A DNA stretch of 64,000 nucleotides, taken from NCBI GenBank assembly GCA_012862575.1, contig BLSF01000066.1, positions 1-64,000 on the forward strand, in the 5' to 3' direction. Shown piece after piece: positions 10,101 to 22,100 of the stretch; the first letter of the stretch is position 1; each line of letters starts with the position of its first letter. The notes below the pieces were generated by a model, which was not told where the DNA came from, ran no database searches, and worked only from the letters and a program-made list of their open reading frames with translations. Source of the stretch: Parietichytrium sp. I65-24A. Its lineage: Eukaryota > Sar > Bigyra > Thraustochytrida > Thraustochytriidae. Position numbers and translations under genes: made by a program.

Positions 10101-13100
10101 TCCGATCCCATCGAGTGGGGTGCCATCTCGGTGAATCATGATGGTTCCTTTGACTGTGTTGCTTTTAGTCACAACCGTGAGAAGGTCTTTGCATGGACCG
10201 GATTTCGCATTGGTTTTCTTGAAAATCGCTCCCTCCGGAATCTTGTGCACACAGACGTCTGGGAGCGGATAGAAGCTTGCACCGACGAGATTGTTGCACA
10301 CGATGCAAACTCATCTTCGAAAAGTATTCGTCCTCAAAAGTCGATACTCGACTTGCACGCTTCGATACAAGCCCTGTCACTGTCATCTGTTACCTCTGAT
10401 AGTTCGCGAGTCACAGTTCAGGTTGAGAGTGAAGAGCATGCGGCGTACGTTCGGTCCATCCAGTGCGAGAATCCAGCTCTTGGATTACAGATACAGAGGG
10501 CGAAAGCATCGGAGTCTTTCAAAGCACTTCGAGAAGGGTCGGAGATTAGGGTCGATCCAGAAGGGGCGGTCGAAGAGAGAATTCTGTTGCAAAGTAACAA
10601 TTTGCTTGTGAATTCGACAAGTGATGATGTCTTGATTAGCGTCCGAAAGGGCGGGGTCTATGCTGTCACAGGTGGTTGTGGTCACATAGGTTCCGCAATT
10701 GCTCGCGAGCTTGTTGCCAGAGGTGCTGGAAGGGTGATCTTGCTCGGCCGTACCAGGCCCCTGACGTGCCCCACCTCAGACTTGATCGAGTTTCTGGAAT
10801 GTGACATCGGGCAGCGAGAAAATGTCGAGCAAGTTCTGGGTCCCATGAAAGGCCTTGTCCACGGGGCGTTCCATTGTGCAGGCACTTTGCACGATAGCAC
10901 TGCGTCTGGCCTCACAGAGGAGCACTTCGAGACCGTCTATCGCCCCAAGGTTTATGGTGCAAACAACCTCTTGAACGTACTTCAAGGGTCGTGCGATTTT
11001 ATAGTGTTCTGCTCTTCCGTAACGGCGGGATTTGGCGCACCAGCCCAAGCCAACTACGCTGCAGCGAATGGAGCAATTGACGATTTGGCTCGTCGCTCAC
11101 CCAATTTAAATGTACTTAGCGTTCGATGGGGCCCGTGGGCTGGTGGCGGTATGGCTGCCGAGTATTCGCAGCGTTGGAATCGAATGGGTTTCGAGCTACT
11201 AGATCCCAGGCATGCGCTTTTTGCACTTTTTGGTCTTTCAAAAGCTGCTCCGCAAATAGTTACGATTGCAAAACTTTCACCAGAGCGCCTTCTGGAGTAT
11301 TACACAGCGCTGGAAAAATACCTGAGTCGTGTCGCTTTCGATTCGCAAAGGACGTCAAAGGTCTCTGAGGAGGACTCACTCGTCGATACTGTAAAAACTC
11401 TCTTGGTGTCTATGGGTGTGAGTAACCCTGATCTAGACCTACCTTGGCGCGAGAGCGGGCTCGATTCCCTCTCCATGGTGGAGTTTCGAAATGCTCTCCA
11501 GCATCGCGTACAGACAAAGATTCAATTGCACGACACAATTCTCTTCGACTATCCCACCCCTCACGAATTAGTGGAGTGGTTGATGACGCAAATTCATCAA
11601 GAACAGGCACCTTCGATTGCACACTCCCAGCAACAAGCTATGACTCCCCAAGCTCAAGAACGCCGCAGCTCGTCTTCCGCCTTATCAGTAACAGGAGTTG
11701 CATGCCGTCTTCCAGGAGGCATAACGTCTCCTGAAGAGTTCTGGGATTTTCTCGTCCAAGGACAGAGCGCGATTGGCTCTATCCCGCTTGGGAGGTTCGA
11801 CTCTGAAATACACTGCTCCACCGAGTTCGCGAAGGGTCGGTCTTACACTAGTAAAGGTGGTTTCGTGGACGGACTCGAGAGGTTTGACTTTCGACAGTTC
11901 TCCATTTCTGAGCAAGAAGCCCGGCAGATGGACCCTCAGCAAAGGCTTGCGATGCAAGTTGCATTTGAGGCGTTGAGCAAAGCAAACCTACTTGAGAAGA
12001 CGAGATCCAAAAAGCGCATCGGCGTTTTCGTAGGGGTAATGACGAATGATTGGGGGAGCATGGTTCAAACCGACAGTCAAGTGGCTCGGGCAAGTAGCTA
12101 CAGTGCGTCTGGGCACATTTCTTGCATTCTGGCGAACAGAATATCTTATACGTTTGGATTGAGTGGGCCGTCGATGAGCGTTGACACAGCGTGCAGTTCC
12201 TCACTCGTGGCCTTGCATACCGCAAGCGCTGCCATTGCCCTCGGAGATTGTGATGCTGCGTTGGTTTTGGGGGTGAACGCAATGCTCAGCCCGGCAATGT
12301 ACGTTCAAGAATGTGCCGCAAGAATGCTATCTCCAACTGGAAGATGTGCAACGTTTTCTGCGAAGGCTGATGGATACGTTCGCTCGGAAGGATGTGTTGC
12401 ATTTGTCGTGGAACCAGCTACTACTGCCTTGAGGTCCGGAAAGCCCAGTTTCGCACAAATCCTAAGTACTGCAGTCAATCAGGATGCTCGGAGCGCAAAT
12501 CTGACAAGTCCTAATGGCAAAGCACAAGAAGACGTCATCCGTTCTTGCCTAGACAGAGCAAATCTTCACCCGAATGCTATTTCTTATGTGGAAACTCATG
12601 GGACGGGTACACCGCTTGGAGATCCAATTGAAGTCAGGGCCCTAGCCAATGTCTTTGGTGAGCCAGGGAGATCGGCAGATTTGTGCCTTGGAGCGGTCAA
12701 ATCCGTGCTTGGGCACGCTGAAGCAGCTGCCGGGCTCGTTAGTGCGCTGAAGGCGATATTGTGCATTCAAAACGGGTTTGTCCCTCCCAACCTACACTTC
12801 TCAGAAAAGGAAATCAACCCGAGCGTTGCGGAAGCTAGACTGCCGTGCATGGTTTTTCCCGAGAAAAACTTTCCCCTCGGCTCAAACGCTGTCGCTGGGA
12901 TATCATCGTTTGGTTTTGGAGGCACCAATGCGCACATGTTGGTTACAGCAGATCGGTTTCCAACGACTGGGGCTATCCCAACTACTCGCGAAGAAAGGTT
13001 GGATCGCTTGGGCTGGGCACAGCCTCTGGAATCTACATTGACCCTTGAGTATAAGGATTGGAAAGACGAGATGGAGCCGACTACAGGTTGGACTTTTCAG

Positions 13101-16100
13101 GTGGTGGAGAGCCTCGAAGATGTTAGCAGTCTTTTGAAAAGTCTATCGACTCAGAAACTTTTACTTGGGATTAGAGGGACGGCGCAACCACGCAACCAAG
13201 GGGCGATCTTAGGCTTTCTTCGCTCAGCTTGGCTGGAAGGGTTTTCAGGCAAATTCAGAGCAATCGTCTTCGATGTTGACGTGCAGCCACACTGTCCGAC
13301 TCAGATACCCAAAGATGAACCTGAGATCAAAATAGTCAAGGGTAATAGGTTTTGTGTCCCGCGCTTAGAGAAGATGGACAAAGACCTGGCGCCATACAGC
13401 CTTATTTGGCCGGTCGCGAGTGAACGCAATTCTCCTGTCATTGTGACGGGGGCGTCCGGCGGAATTGCTTCGGAGCTCATTAGATTCCTTCATGATGAGA
13501 TGGGGTTTCGATGCATCCTGTGTCTCTCGAGGTCCAAAACGAGCTATGGAAGTACGATGATAGGTGCCAAAGATATTTGCTGTGATGTTACGAGCGAGTT
13601 TCATGTCAAGAGCGTAGCTGCATTGTTTCCGAGAGCTCTTTTGGTCATTCATGCTGCTGGAATGCTGGTGGAACAAGATATTGCCAGCCATACTGAGGAA
13701 TGGTTGGAAGAGCACATGCGTGTCAAAGTGGAGGCTGCACAGCATCTGGAGAAGCACTTTGACCCAATACACTTTATCGCATTCTCTTCCTCATCATCGA
13801 TCCTAGGAATGAGACGCGGCGCGGCTTATGCTGCTTCCAATGGTGCTCTCGATGAGCTCGTGTCCGAATGGAACGCAAGAGAAGGTGGCGATGGAAGACA
13901 TATTAGCATTCAGTGGGACATGTGGAAGGAGGTGGGGATGGCAAGTGACAGGGGGATGACCAAAGGGGATCTCCGTGGCTTCAGTACTCTCTACGGCCTG
14001 CAAATTCTTGCGGGCATCATATTCAACATAGATCGTCTCGGGCCCAGCGTCTTTGTCGGCAGAGCGAACTGGGCTTCTTTGTACGCCAATGGACGAACGA
14101 AGATACTGCAAGATCTCGTAACTTCCAGCAGCTCTCGTCAATCGGCTTCTTTGAGCGATTTGCACGTTGTCAACCAGCAGAGACGCGATAGCGTGCCAAG
14201 AACTGTGCTCGATACCAGTATAGGTTCTGTGCTTGACTGGATACTCATCACCTGCCCGAAATTTGTTGGAGACGGTTTGACCATGGAAAGCGACAGCTCC
14301 TGGGAGGAAGTTGGCTTCGACTCGCTCAGCATGACTGACTTTATAGCGGAAGCCAACGAAAAATGGAAGCTGGCCGGCACATTACATGCTCTTCCTGAAA
14401 CTGCTCTCTTTAACTACCCGACCCCACAGCGTTTCGCCAAGTACTTGAGCGATGTACTGCTTTCTTGCCCGCAGTCTCAAGACTCAACTAAAGATGGAAC
14501 AAACTCAGAAGAGCCAGGTCCTGATAGAACAGAGCAGGATGCCTTGATCGTAGGGATGGGTCTTCGTTTTCCGGGCTCTGCGGAAAATTTCTCCCCAGAC
14601 AACTTTTGGAATTTTCTGTGCGAAGGCCGGGACGCAATGCAGACCATTCCCCCATACCGCTTCCCGGCTATCGATCAGAAGGATGTCTACGTGTCGAAGG
14701 CTGGATTTCTTCACCCAGATCGATTTCAGGACGCCTCCGTTGGAGAGCATCTTTTACAGCGCCGAGATGCCAGAATTTCTCGTGCGGAGCTAAATTTCAT
14801 TGATCCTCATCAAAAGATCGCACTCCAAGTTGCCGCAGACGCTCTTGAACAAGCTCGGCGTGCTGGAGCCAATCTGGACAAGGTAGGCGTTTTCGTCGGG
14901 GCACAGAACACTGAGTTTACTGCCACACAGCTCGATAAAGTTGGGACATTCACTGCCACAGGCACTGCGCTTTCTATTATCGCAAATAGAATTTCTTACT
15001 GCTACGGACTTACTGGCCCCTCTCTCACCGTGGACACTGCTTGTTCATCGTCGCTCACAGCGCTCAGTATTGCTGAAAAAGCCTTGCGTTCTGGAGACTG
15101 TACAGCTGCAGTTGTCCTTGGGGTCGACCTCATGCTGACCTCCCATCGATTTGAAACAACTTGTGCGGCCAAAATGCTAAGTCCGAATGGAAGGTGCGCA
15201 ACCTTTTCTGATGAAGCAGATGGCTATGCGCGAGGAGAAGGCTGTGGGGCAATTGTGCTCACTCTTGGTGACTGCAGTGACAGCCAGCCAGCTTGGGCGC
15301 GTCTTGCAAGTGTTGCCATCAATCAAGACGGCCAAAGCGCGAATCTAACGTCTCCAAACGGGCTTGCACAAGTTGCTTGCATCGAATCTGCTCTTATGAG
15401 AGCTGGTATCTCAGGCGATCTTGACGCCGTGAGGTTTGTCGAGACCCACGGAACAGGTACCGCACTCGGTGACCCGCTCGAGGTCGAGTCCTTGGCAACA
15501 GTTTTTCAAAGGCGAAATGCAAGCACCGGGCCATTAGTTCTCGGGGCAGTGAAAACAAGCATCGGTCATTTGGAAGCTGCCGCTGGCATTGCAGGCATTA
15601 TTAAGACGGTTCTTTGCTTGGTGAAGCAAACCGTCCCTCGAAACCTGCACTGTTCAACATTGAATCCCCGTCTGAAAGCCTCACTCCACCTCGCGGCCTT
15701 TGACTTTCCAGTTTCATCTTCGGTACCACTCACCGCGAAGCCCGGAACAGATGTGATTTATGCCGGAGTGTCATCCTTCGGTTTTGGGGGAACCAACGGG
15801 CATTGCATCCTTGCCTCAATTTCGCGTGATCGCTCTTTTAAAATGGAAGAAATTGCTCGAGAGTCACCCCTGTGCTTGGGTACTGGAGTAAAGCCGTATG
15901 ATGTCAAAATTCTCGAGCAAGTTGATGGGGAAGTGAGTATCCGCTTGAAGGTATCCGAAATCGCTATTGAAGTTCTGCGCAATCACAGGGTAGGGGCGGT
16001 CGAAGTTATTCCGGCAACAACCTACATTGAATTTGCCGATCCTATCTTGGATGCCTTGCAACGCCTCGAAAGTGGTCCAGCGGTAAGCAAGGCCTACCTT

Positions 16101-19100
16101 CTTGAAGACCTTGAGTTCCAAAACATGCTCCTCATTGAAGCAGAGGTTTGCGAATTGTTCTTGCGCGTTAACGCTCGCTCGTTAGACAACAGGGGGTGGC
16201 GCCTGAAAATCTGCTCGGATGACTTGGCCATCGTGTATGCCGAAGTATCTGCCCGGAGAGCCAAAGAAGAATCTGCAAATAGCTTGTTGGAGTTGGAGAA
16301 GATCAAGCGCCTTTGCAGCCAGCCACTACAAGCAGGACCTCAACTGTATAGCGAGCTGGGAAACGAGTACGGTGGTCCGTTCACGTCACTGACGGAGGCA
16401 TGGTCAAGTTTGAACGAGGTATACATGCTTGGTAAGGTGGACGTCGACGGAGCTGTGCCATCATCCATGAGGTCAGCAGTCTGGTTAGATTCTGCTTCGC
16501 ACGTGGGTATCTCTATGCTTGCACAGCACCTTAGGCGGCTTCCAGTCTACGCATCAAAGGCAGAATCGTATTATTCCGCGCCATCCTATGCCAAGCAGCC
16601 CGGTCCATCGTCCATTTGGTCACTACTTGAGCGAAAAGGTGAGAATCTGTTTGACATGAAGCTCTATGATCCCAGTGGAAAACTTCTTGCAGCGGTATAC
16701 CGCTTTTCATTTGGTTTCTTTTCCCAAGCAAAGGGCGAAGGCATTCTCAAAAACAAATTACTCTATCACGATGTGTTAGTCGACTGCCAAGTGACCGTCT
16801 CAAGTGAGCCTCCCCCAGAAGCTGTTTGGGACAAGAGCACCGTCGAGGAGCTGCATGCTGAAGTTCAATTGCACTTGCGACAGAATCGATTTCCGCGGCG
16901 AGTTCAGATCATTGCGAGAAGTGGAGCGCACATAGGTTACGCTCGAACACTTCGCAATGAAATAGGTGCTGATGATGGATCCAGAATTCAAACTGTCTGG
17001 AGCGCAAAGCACATGGCCTCCGAGGATGTGGATCCAAGAGTTGCGTGGGGCGTGAAGGAGCCAGAGGTCATGGTATCGTCCGCGGGGCGCTTGTTTTGCC
17101 CAAGGCTTTATCGTCTTCCACTCGACACTGGGAGACATGAGGCAGCCTTTTTGAAGCGCTGCAAAAGTGGGACCATTCTTGTGACCGGCGGCTTTGGAGG
17201 CCTCGGGTCAGAGATTTGTAAGGAATTTATAAGACTGGGTGCATCGAGAGTTTTGCGGATGGGCCGAACTCGTTCTCACACGGTGGAGGTTTTGCCGAGA
17301 ACCACCGCACTCGTCTGCGATGTCAGCGATTTATCGTCGCTACGAGAAGCTCTCAACCCATACCTCGCAGACATTTCAGGTGTCGTGCATTGCGCTGGAG
17401 TTCTGGAAGACTCCACAATCTTGAAAATGGAGATGGATTCCTTCGCAAGGGTTCGCTCTCCGAAAGTTCATGGGGCGCAGAACCTGCTTCGAGTAGGCCT
17501 TTCAAGCTCCACATTGTTTGTCTTTTGCTCGTCCTTGTCTGCTGGGCTCGGCCTGAGCGGCCAAGCAAACTATGCCGCTGCCAACGCCGAGATGGAAAGT
17601 CTAGTGAGAGACCACGAACCTCGTCTTAGTCAACAGAAGAATTGGTGCTGCATAAGATGGGGTCCTCTTCTTGGGGCCGGGATGGCGATGGGCCCAAGAG
17701 CCAAGACACGGTGGACGAAACTTGGACTAGACACTTTGACAATGAATGAAGCCGCTCGCATACTTGCAGATCTTTCGGTAACTTCTGAGGTTTTGACCGT
17801 GGCTAAATTTCTGCCAACCTTTGCGGAGACGTGGAATTCAACTTATCTTCTTGGGTTAGGATCCTCTCCGTCAATAGAGTCTTCTGCTTCTACAGGAAAT
17901 GTGACCCGCGATGGGTCAAAGTGGTCCGAAATTATTTTGAGTATTGCGATGGAGGTTAATCCTGAACCGGACATGGAGATGTCGATGGATACTTCTTGGC
18001 GGGACGCTGGACTAGATTCCTTGTCGATGGTGGAGTTTCGAAATATCTTACAAAAACGCTTCGAACTTTCGTTGAAGCAAACCGTACTATTTGACTTTCC
18101 CACTCCAAGGGATTTGGCAGCGCATTTGGATGTTCATTCCCCGTTGAAAACTTTGCATGGCTCCAGTCCAAGCAGCGCCAAGACTCAACAGCCAAGTCAG
18201 AACGCGGAGCTGTCTCTGAAGGCTCGGGCTCCACGCACAAGTAAGAGAGACAGCGACTTTCTGGTAACCTCTGCGAGCTGCAGACTACCTGGTGACATCT
18301 CTACCCCTGACGAGTTCTGGGAGTTGCTCTGCAGTGGAAAAGACGCGTTTTCCACAATTCCCAGCACGAGGTTCAAATGGAGAAGCCTATATCGGGATGA
18401 GGCTGGAGAGCCAGGAACCATCTACACCGACCAAGGTGCTTTTATTTCTGATGTTGAGCTATTCGATTCCAGCAAGTTCCTACTCTCAGATCAAGAGGTT
18501 CGCTATATGGATCCCCAGCATCGCATTGCTCTGGAAGTGGCTTATGAAGCACTCGTCCGCTCCGGACACATGGAGGCAGAAAACATTAAAAGCGCAAAAG
18601 GCAAGAGCATTGGAGTTTATGTGGGGCAAATGACCAACGACTGGTCGGCTCTAGTCGCGCGCGACGAGCTCGACAACGCGGTTTCATCATTTACTGCCAT
18701 TGGACATTCAGGAGCCCTGACTGCGAATCGGATATCCTTTACTTTTGGCCTCCACGGCCCTTCCATGACCATCGACACAGCTTGCAGTTCTTCCTTGGTT
18801 GCTCTTCACCTTGCAATGGCTGCAATTGACAGAGGCGATTGCGAAGCTGCTCTAGTGCTCGGTGTAAATCTTATTCTGGCGCCCGATCTTTATGTTGAGG
18901 AGTGTGGCGCGCGAATGCTGTCTAAAGATGGCCGATGCTACACGTTTTCCAACAAAGCAAATGGCTATGCTCGGGGGGAGGGTTGCGTTGCTTTGGTCAT
19001 TGAAAAGGGTTCTTCGAACACTTCTTCCTCTACAGGCGCACTAGGCTACATATGTGGCTCTGCAGTAAACCAAGACGGCCAAAGCGCAAGCATTACCTCA

Positions 19101-22100
19101 CCGAATGGTTTGGCTCAAGAAAGAGTCATCAAGCGCGCATTAGCAGCTGCAGGCGTTGAGGCAAGCGAGATTGCATTAATTGAAGCACATGGAACCGGGA
19201 CCGCTCTTGGTGATCCACTTGAAGTGTCTGCACTTAGCCAAGTCTTTACAAATAGTGAGCGCGGAGTTCCGGTGCTTGTAGCAACTGCCAAGACGTATGT
19301 TGGGCATACCGAGGGTGCTGCGGGGCTGACTGGTGTGCTAAAGGCGCTCCTCTCATTAAAATTCGGCCAGGTTCCCGGTAACCTGAGCGTGGAAAAGATT
19401 TCGGATATAAGCAGTGCGGTGTTGGAGGTTGCAGGTTCAAACATACGATTTCCTTTACGCGGAGAAACCGTAGAAATCAAGAAAGGCTCCTTTGCTGGAG
19501 TGTCTTCTTTCGGCTTTGGAGGCACCAATGCCCACGTGATCCTTCGTGGGTGCAATTCAGATGACCCAAATTGTCGCGACGTATATTCAGGTGCACAGCA
19601 TCAGCTAAGTTGGAACAGAAAGAGGCACAGCTGGAGAATCGTGGAGCATTTCTCCGACGCTGATCCGCTCGATCGCTGCGCAACACTTGATATGGACTTG
19701 TGGGGCTATAACGCAGACAGTGTGCTGCCGGCTTTTGCGGTTCTCGACCGAGCCCTGTACGAAGTTTCCAAGGTTGAGAATGGCAGTAGGCCAGTCTTGT
19801 TGTCGGAGGTTACACTCTCGCCTGTCTGGTACAGCTCAAGGTGGGACACAACCAATCTTGCGTGTCATCCTGCGGAGAATTCGCTGACTCTGACGTCCGG
19901 TGAGGAGGAGCACTTCAAAGCAAAGATGAGCTTTACCCTGCCAGAAGAACCTGAACACCAAGAAAGTCAGGGAAACCTCAGCATTGAGCTTGACGTCTCG
20001 TCTTGGCTGCATGACCGGATGAATGGTCATGGCTTGGCCTTCAAGAGCTACGTCTCAAAACGGCTCGTGACGAATGGAAGAGCCTCAGCTCGCCTGGAAT
20101 TTGGGCCATCTTCAAGTGCAACCGAGTGCTGTGTTGACCCACGAGTCCTCTGTGAGTCGCTTGAGTGCCTAGCCCTTCTTCTGCGTGAGTATGCGTCAGA
20201 GTCTCAGAACTTTCTTCAACTTGCGTCCGTTGAGAATATATCTTTCTTCGATTCCCCACGTCGGAGATATGGAGTATCCTACGCAGAGATATTTCCCTCC
20301 GAACGATTAATCAAGTACTATGATGCATCGGGAAATATTTCATTGCAGCTACGGGGGATTGAGTACAAACCAGATGCAAAGTTTGGCCCGTCCTCGTGCT
20401 TTGCAAAAGCATGGTTTGCTCACCAAGCCTTTCCATTGCGACCTCAGTTGGCAAGATTCAGGGTTAGTAGCAACGAAATTTTGGCGAAATACAAGGTAAC
20501 ATCCTCTGAAGATGGGGCAAATGACAAACTTCTGGAATCATATTGCGGATGGCACATTGCGAGAGCGTTGGAAACTGTCTCGAATACTTGTGCAAGTGTA
20601 GAGCCGGAGTATCTCAACATTTTGCGCAAGCGATGGGCGGCCAGATATTCTCAGTACAGCGGAGACATGCCAGAAAGGGGAGAAGGTGTGGAGTATGATT
20701 ACTTTGACGTTGTGAAGGAAAAACTGTCCGGTCTGATTGCTGCAGAGCTAAACCCTGTTGACGTTCTTTTCGAGGATCCCAATCTCATATCAAGGCTGTA
20801 CTCGGAGTCCGCCCCGTCGCTCCCTTGTAACAAATCAGTTGCAGACATAGTGACGGTGGCAGCCTCGAATCTGCTCCAAGCCCCAGGCGCACATCGCTCA
20901 CTACGCATTTTGGAAATTGGGGCTGGAACAGGCGGAACCACTCGGCACGTTCTTCCAACACTCAAAAGTGTGGGCGACCAAATTCAGGTGGAGTATTTCT
21001 TCACAGATATCTCCGAGTACTTTTTGCGTGCTGGCCAAACCTTTGCAGAGTATTCTCATATGCTAAGGTATGTTCTCTTTGATATAGAGAAGGATCCAGA
21101 AAATCAGGGCTTTGAAGCTGGATCCATTGATATAATCATAGCCTCCAACATTGTGCACGCAACTGCAAATTTGGAGATTACAGTGGGAAATGCGTATAAA
21201 CTGCTCTCCTCTGGCGGACTTTTCATACTGAACGAGGCGACAACCTCCACAGCCTTTCTCGACGGCACCTTCGCATTTGCTGAAGGCTGGTGGCGGTTTT
21301 TGCAATGCGACAGATTTAGGGCTGGACTGGATACTCCTCTACTCAGTTTCGATCAGTGGCGAAGTGTGATGGCGGAGTCTGGTTTTGATGGATGCTCCCT
21401 CGCCCATCAAGGTACACAAGGCCAAATTGTGATGCTTGCGGAAGTAAAAGATCGCCGTAAAACTGATTCTGTAGTGCAGAATGAGGAAGATAAAACTTGG
21501 GCCAAAACTTTAGCAGGAAAGATGACAGATATGCGGCTCTTCGATTGCAGCATGCTCGTTGCCGACGAGACTGAAGATTCACAGCAACTCGAGGAAAAGC
21601 TACGGGCTCTGCTTTTGGATCAGAGCGAAAGGAAGAAATGCGTTGTTATTAGGAGTGGTAAATATCCATGGCATTCCCTCGTGGCAGGCGTGATGAGAAG
21701 TTTTCGGAAGGAAAATGCTACAACAGGGTGGCTGCAGCTGTTTGACTTGGAAGAGGGTGTTAGCGCAGAGTCAGCTGCCGCTCTTTTGGGAGACGAATTG
21801 CAGCGCGAGAAGCCTCTAGGTCTTGAGGTCCGGTTTGATAAATTTGGCGGAAGGTTTGAGAAGCGCGTAATCCAGTACAATCCTGCCATAGAGCTCACTC
21901 CAGAGCCTCGTAAAGTCCGGTCGAATGGAACCTACTTGATCACAGGAGGGCTTGGTGGGTTAGGGCTCCTTGCTGCCACAACTCTTCTTGAGCTTGGAGC
22001 AAGAACCCTCGTGCTAGTTTCCAGGTCTGGGCAGCTCCGAGATGGCGATAAATGCTCGGCCGTTGAGAAAAAAATGTTCGACGAGCTTAAAACGTGGCCA

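Noticed and set aside
12955-13430. A hidden acyltransferase between KS2 and KR2
   Set aside because: The roughly 200 residues there have no GHSxG or AT-like text and fit the structural half of a KR.
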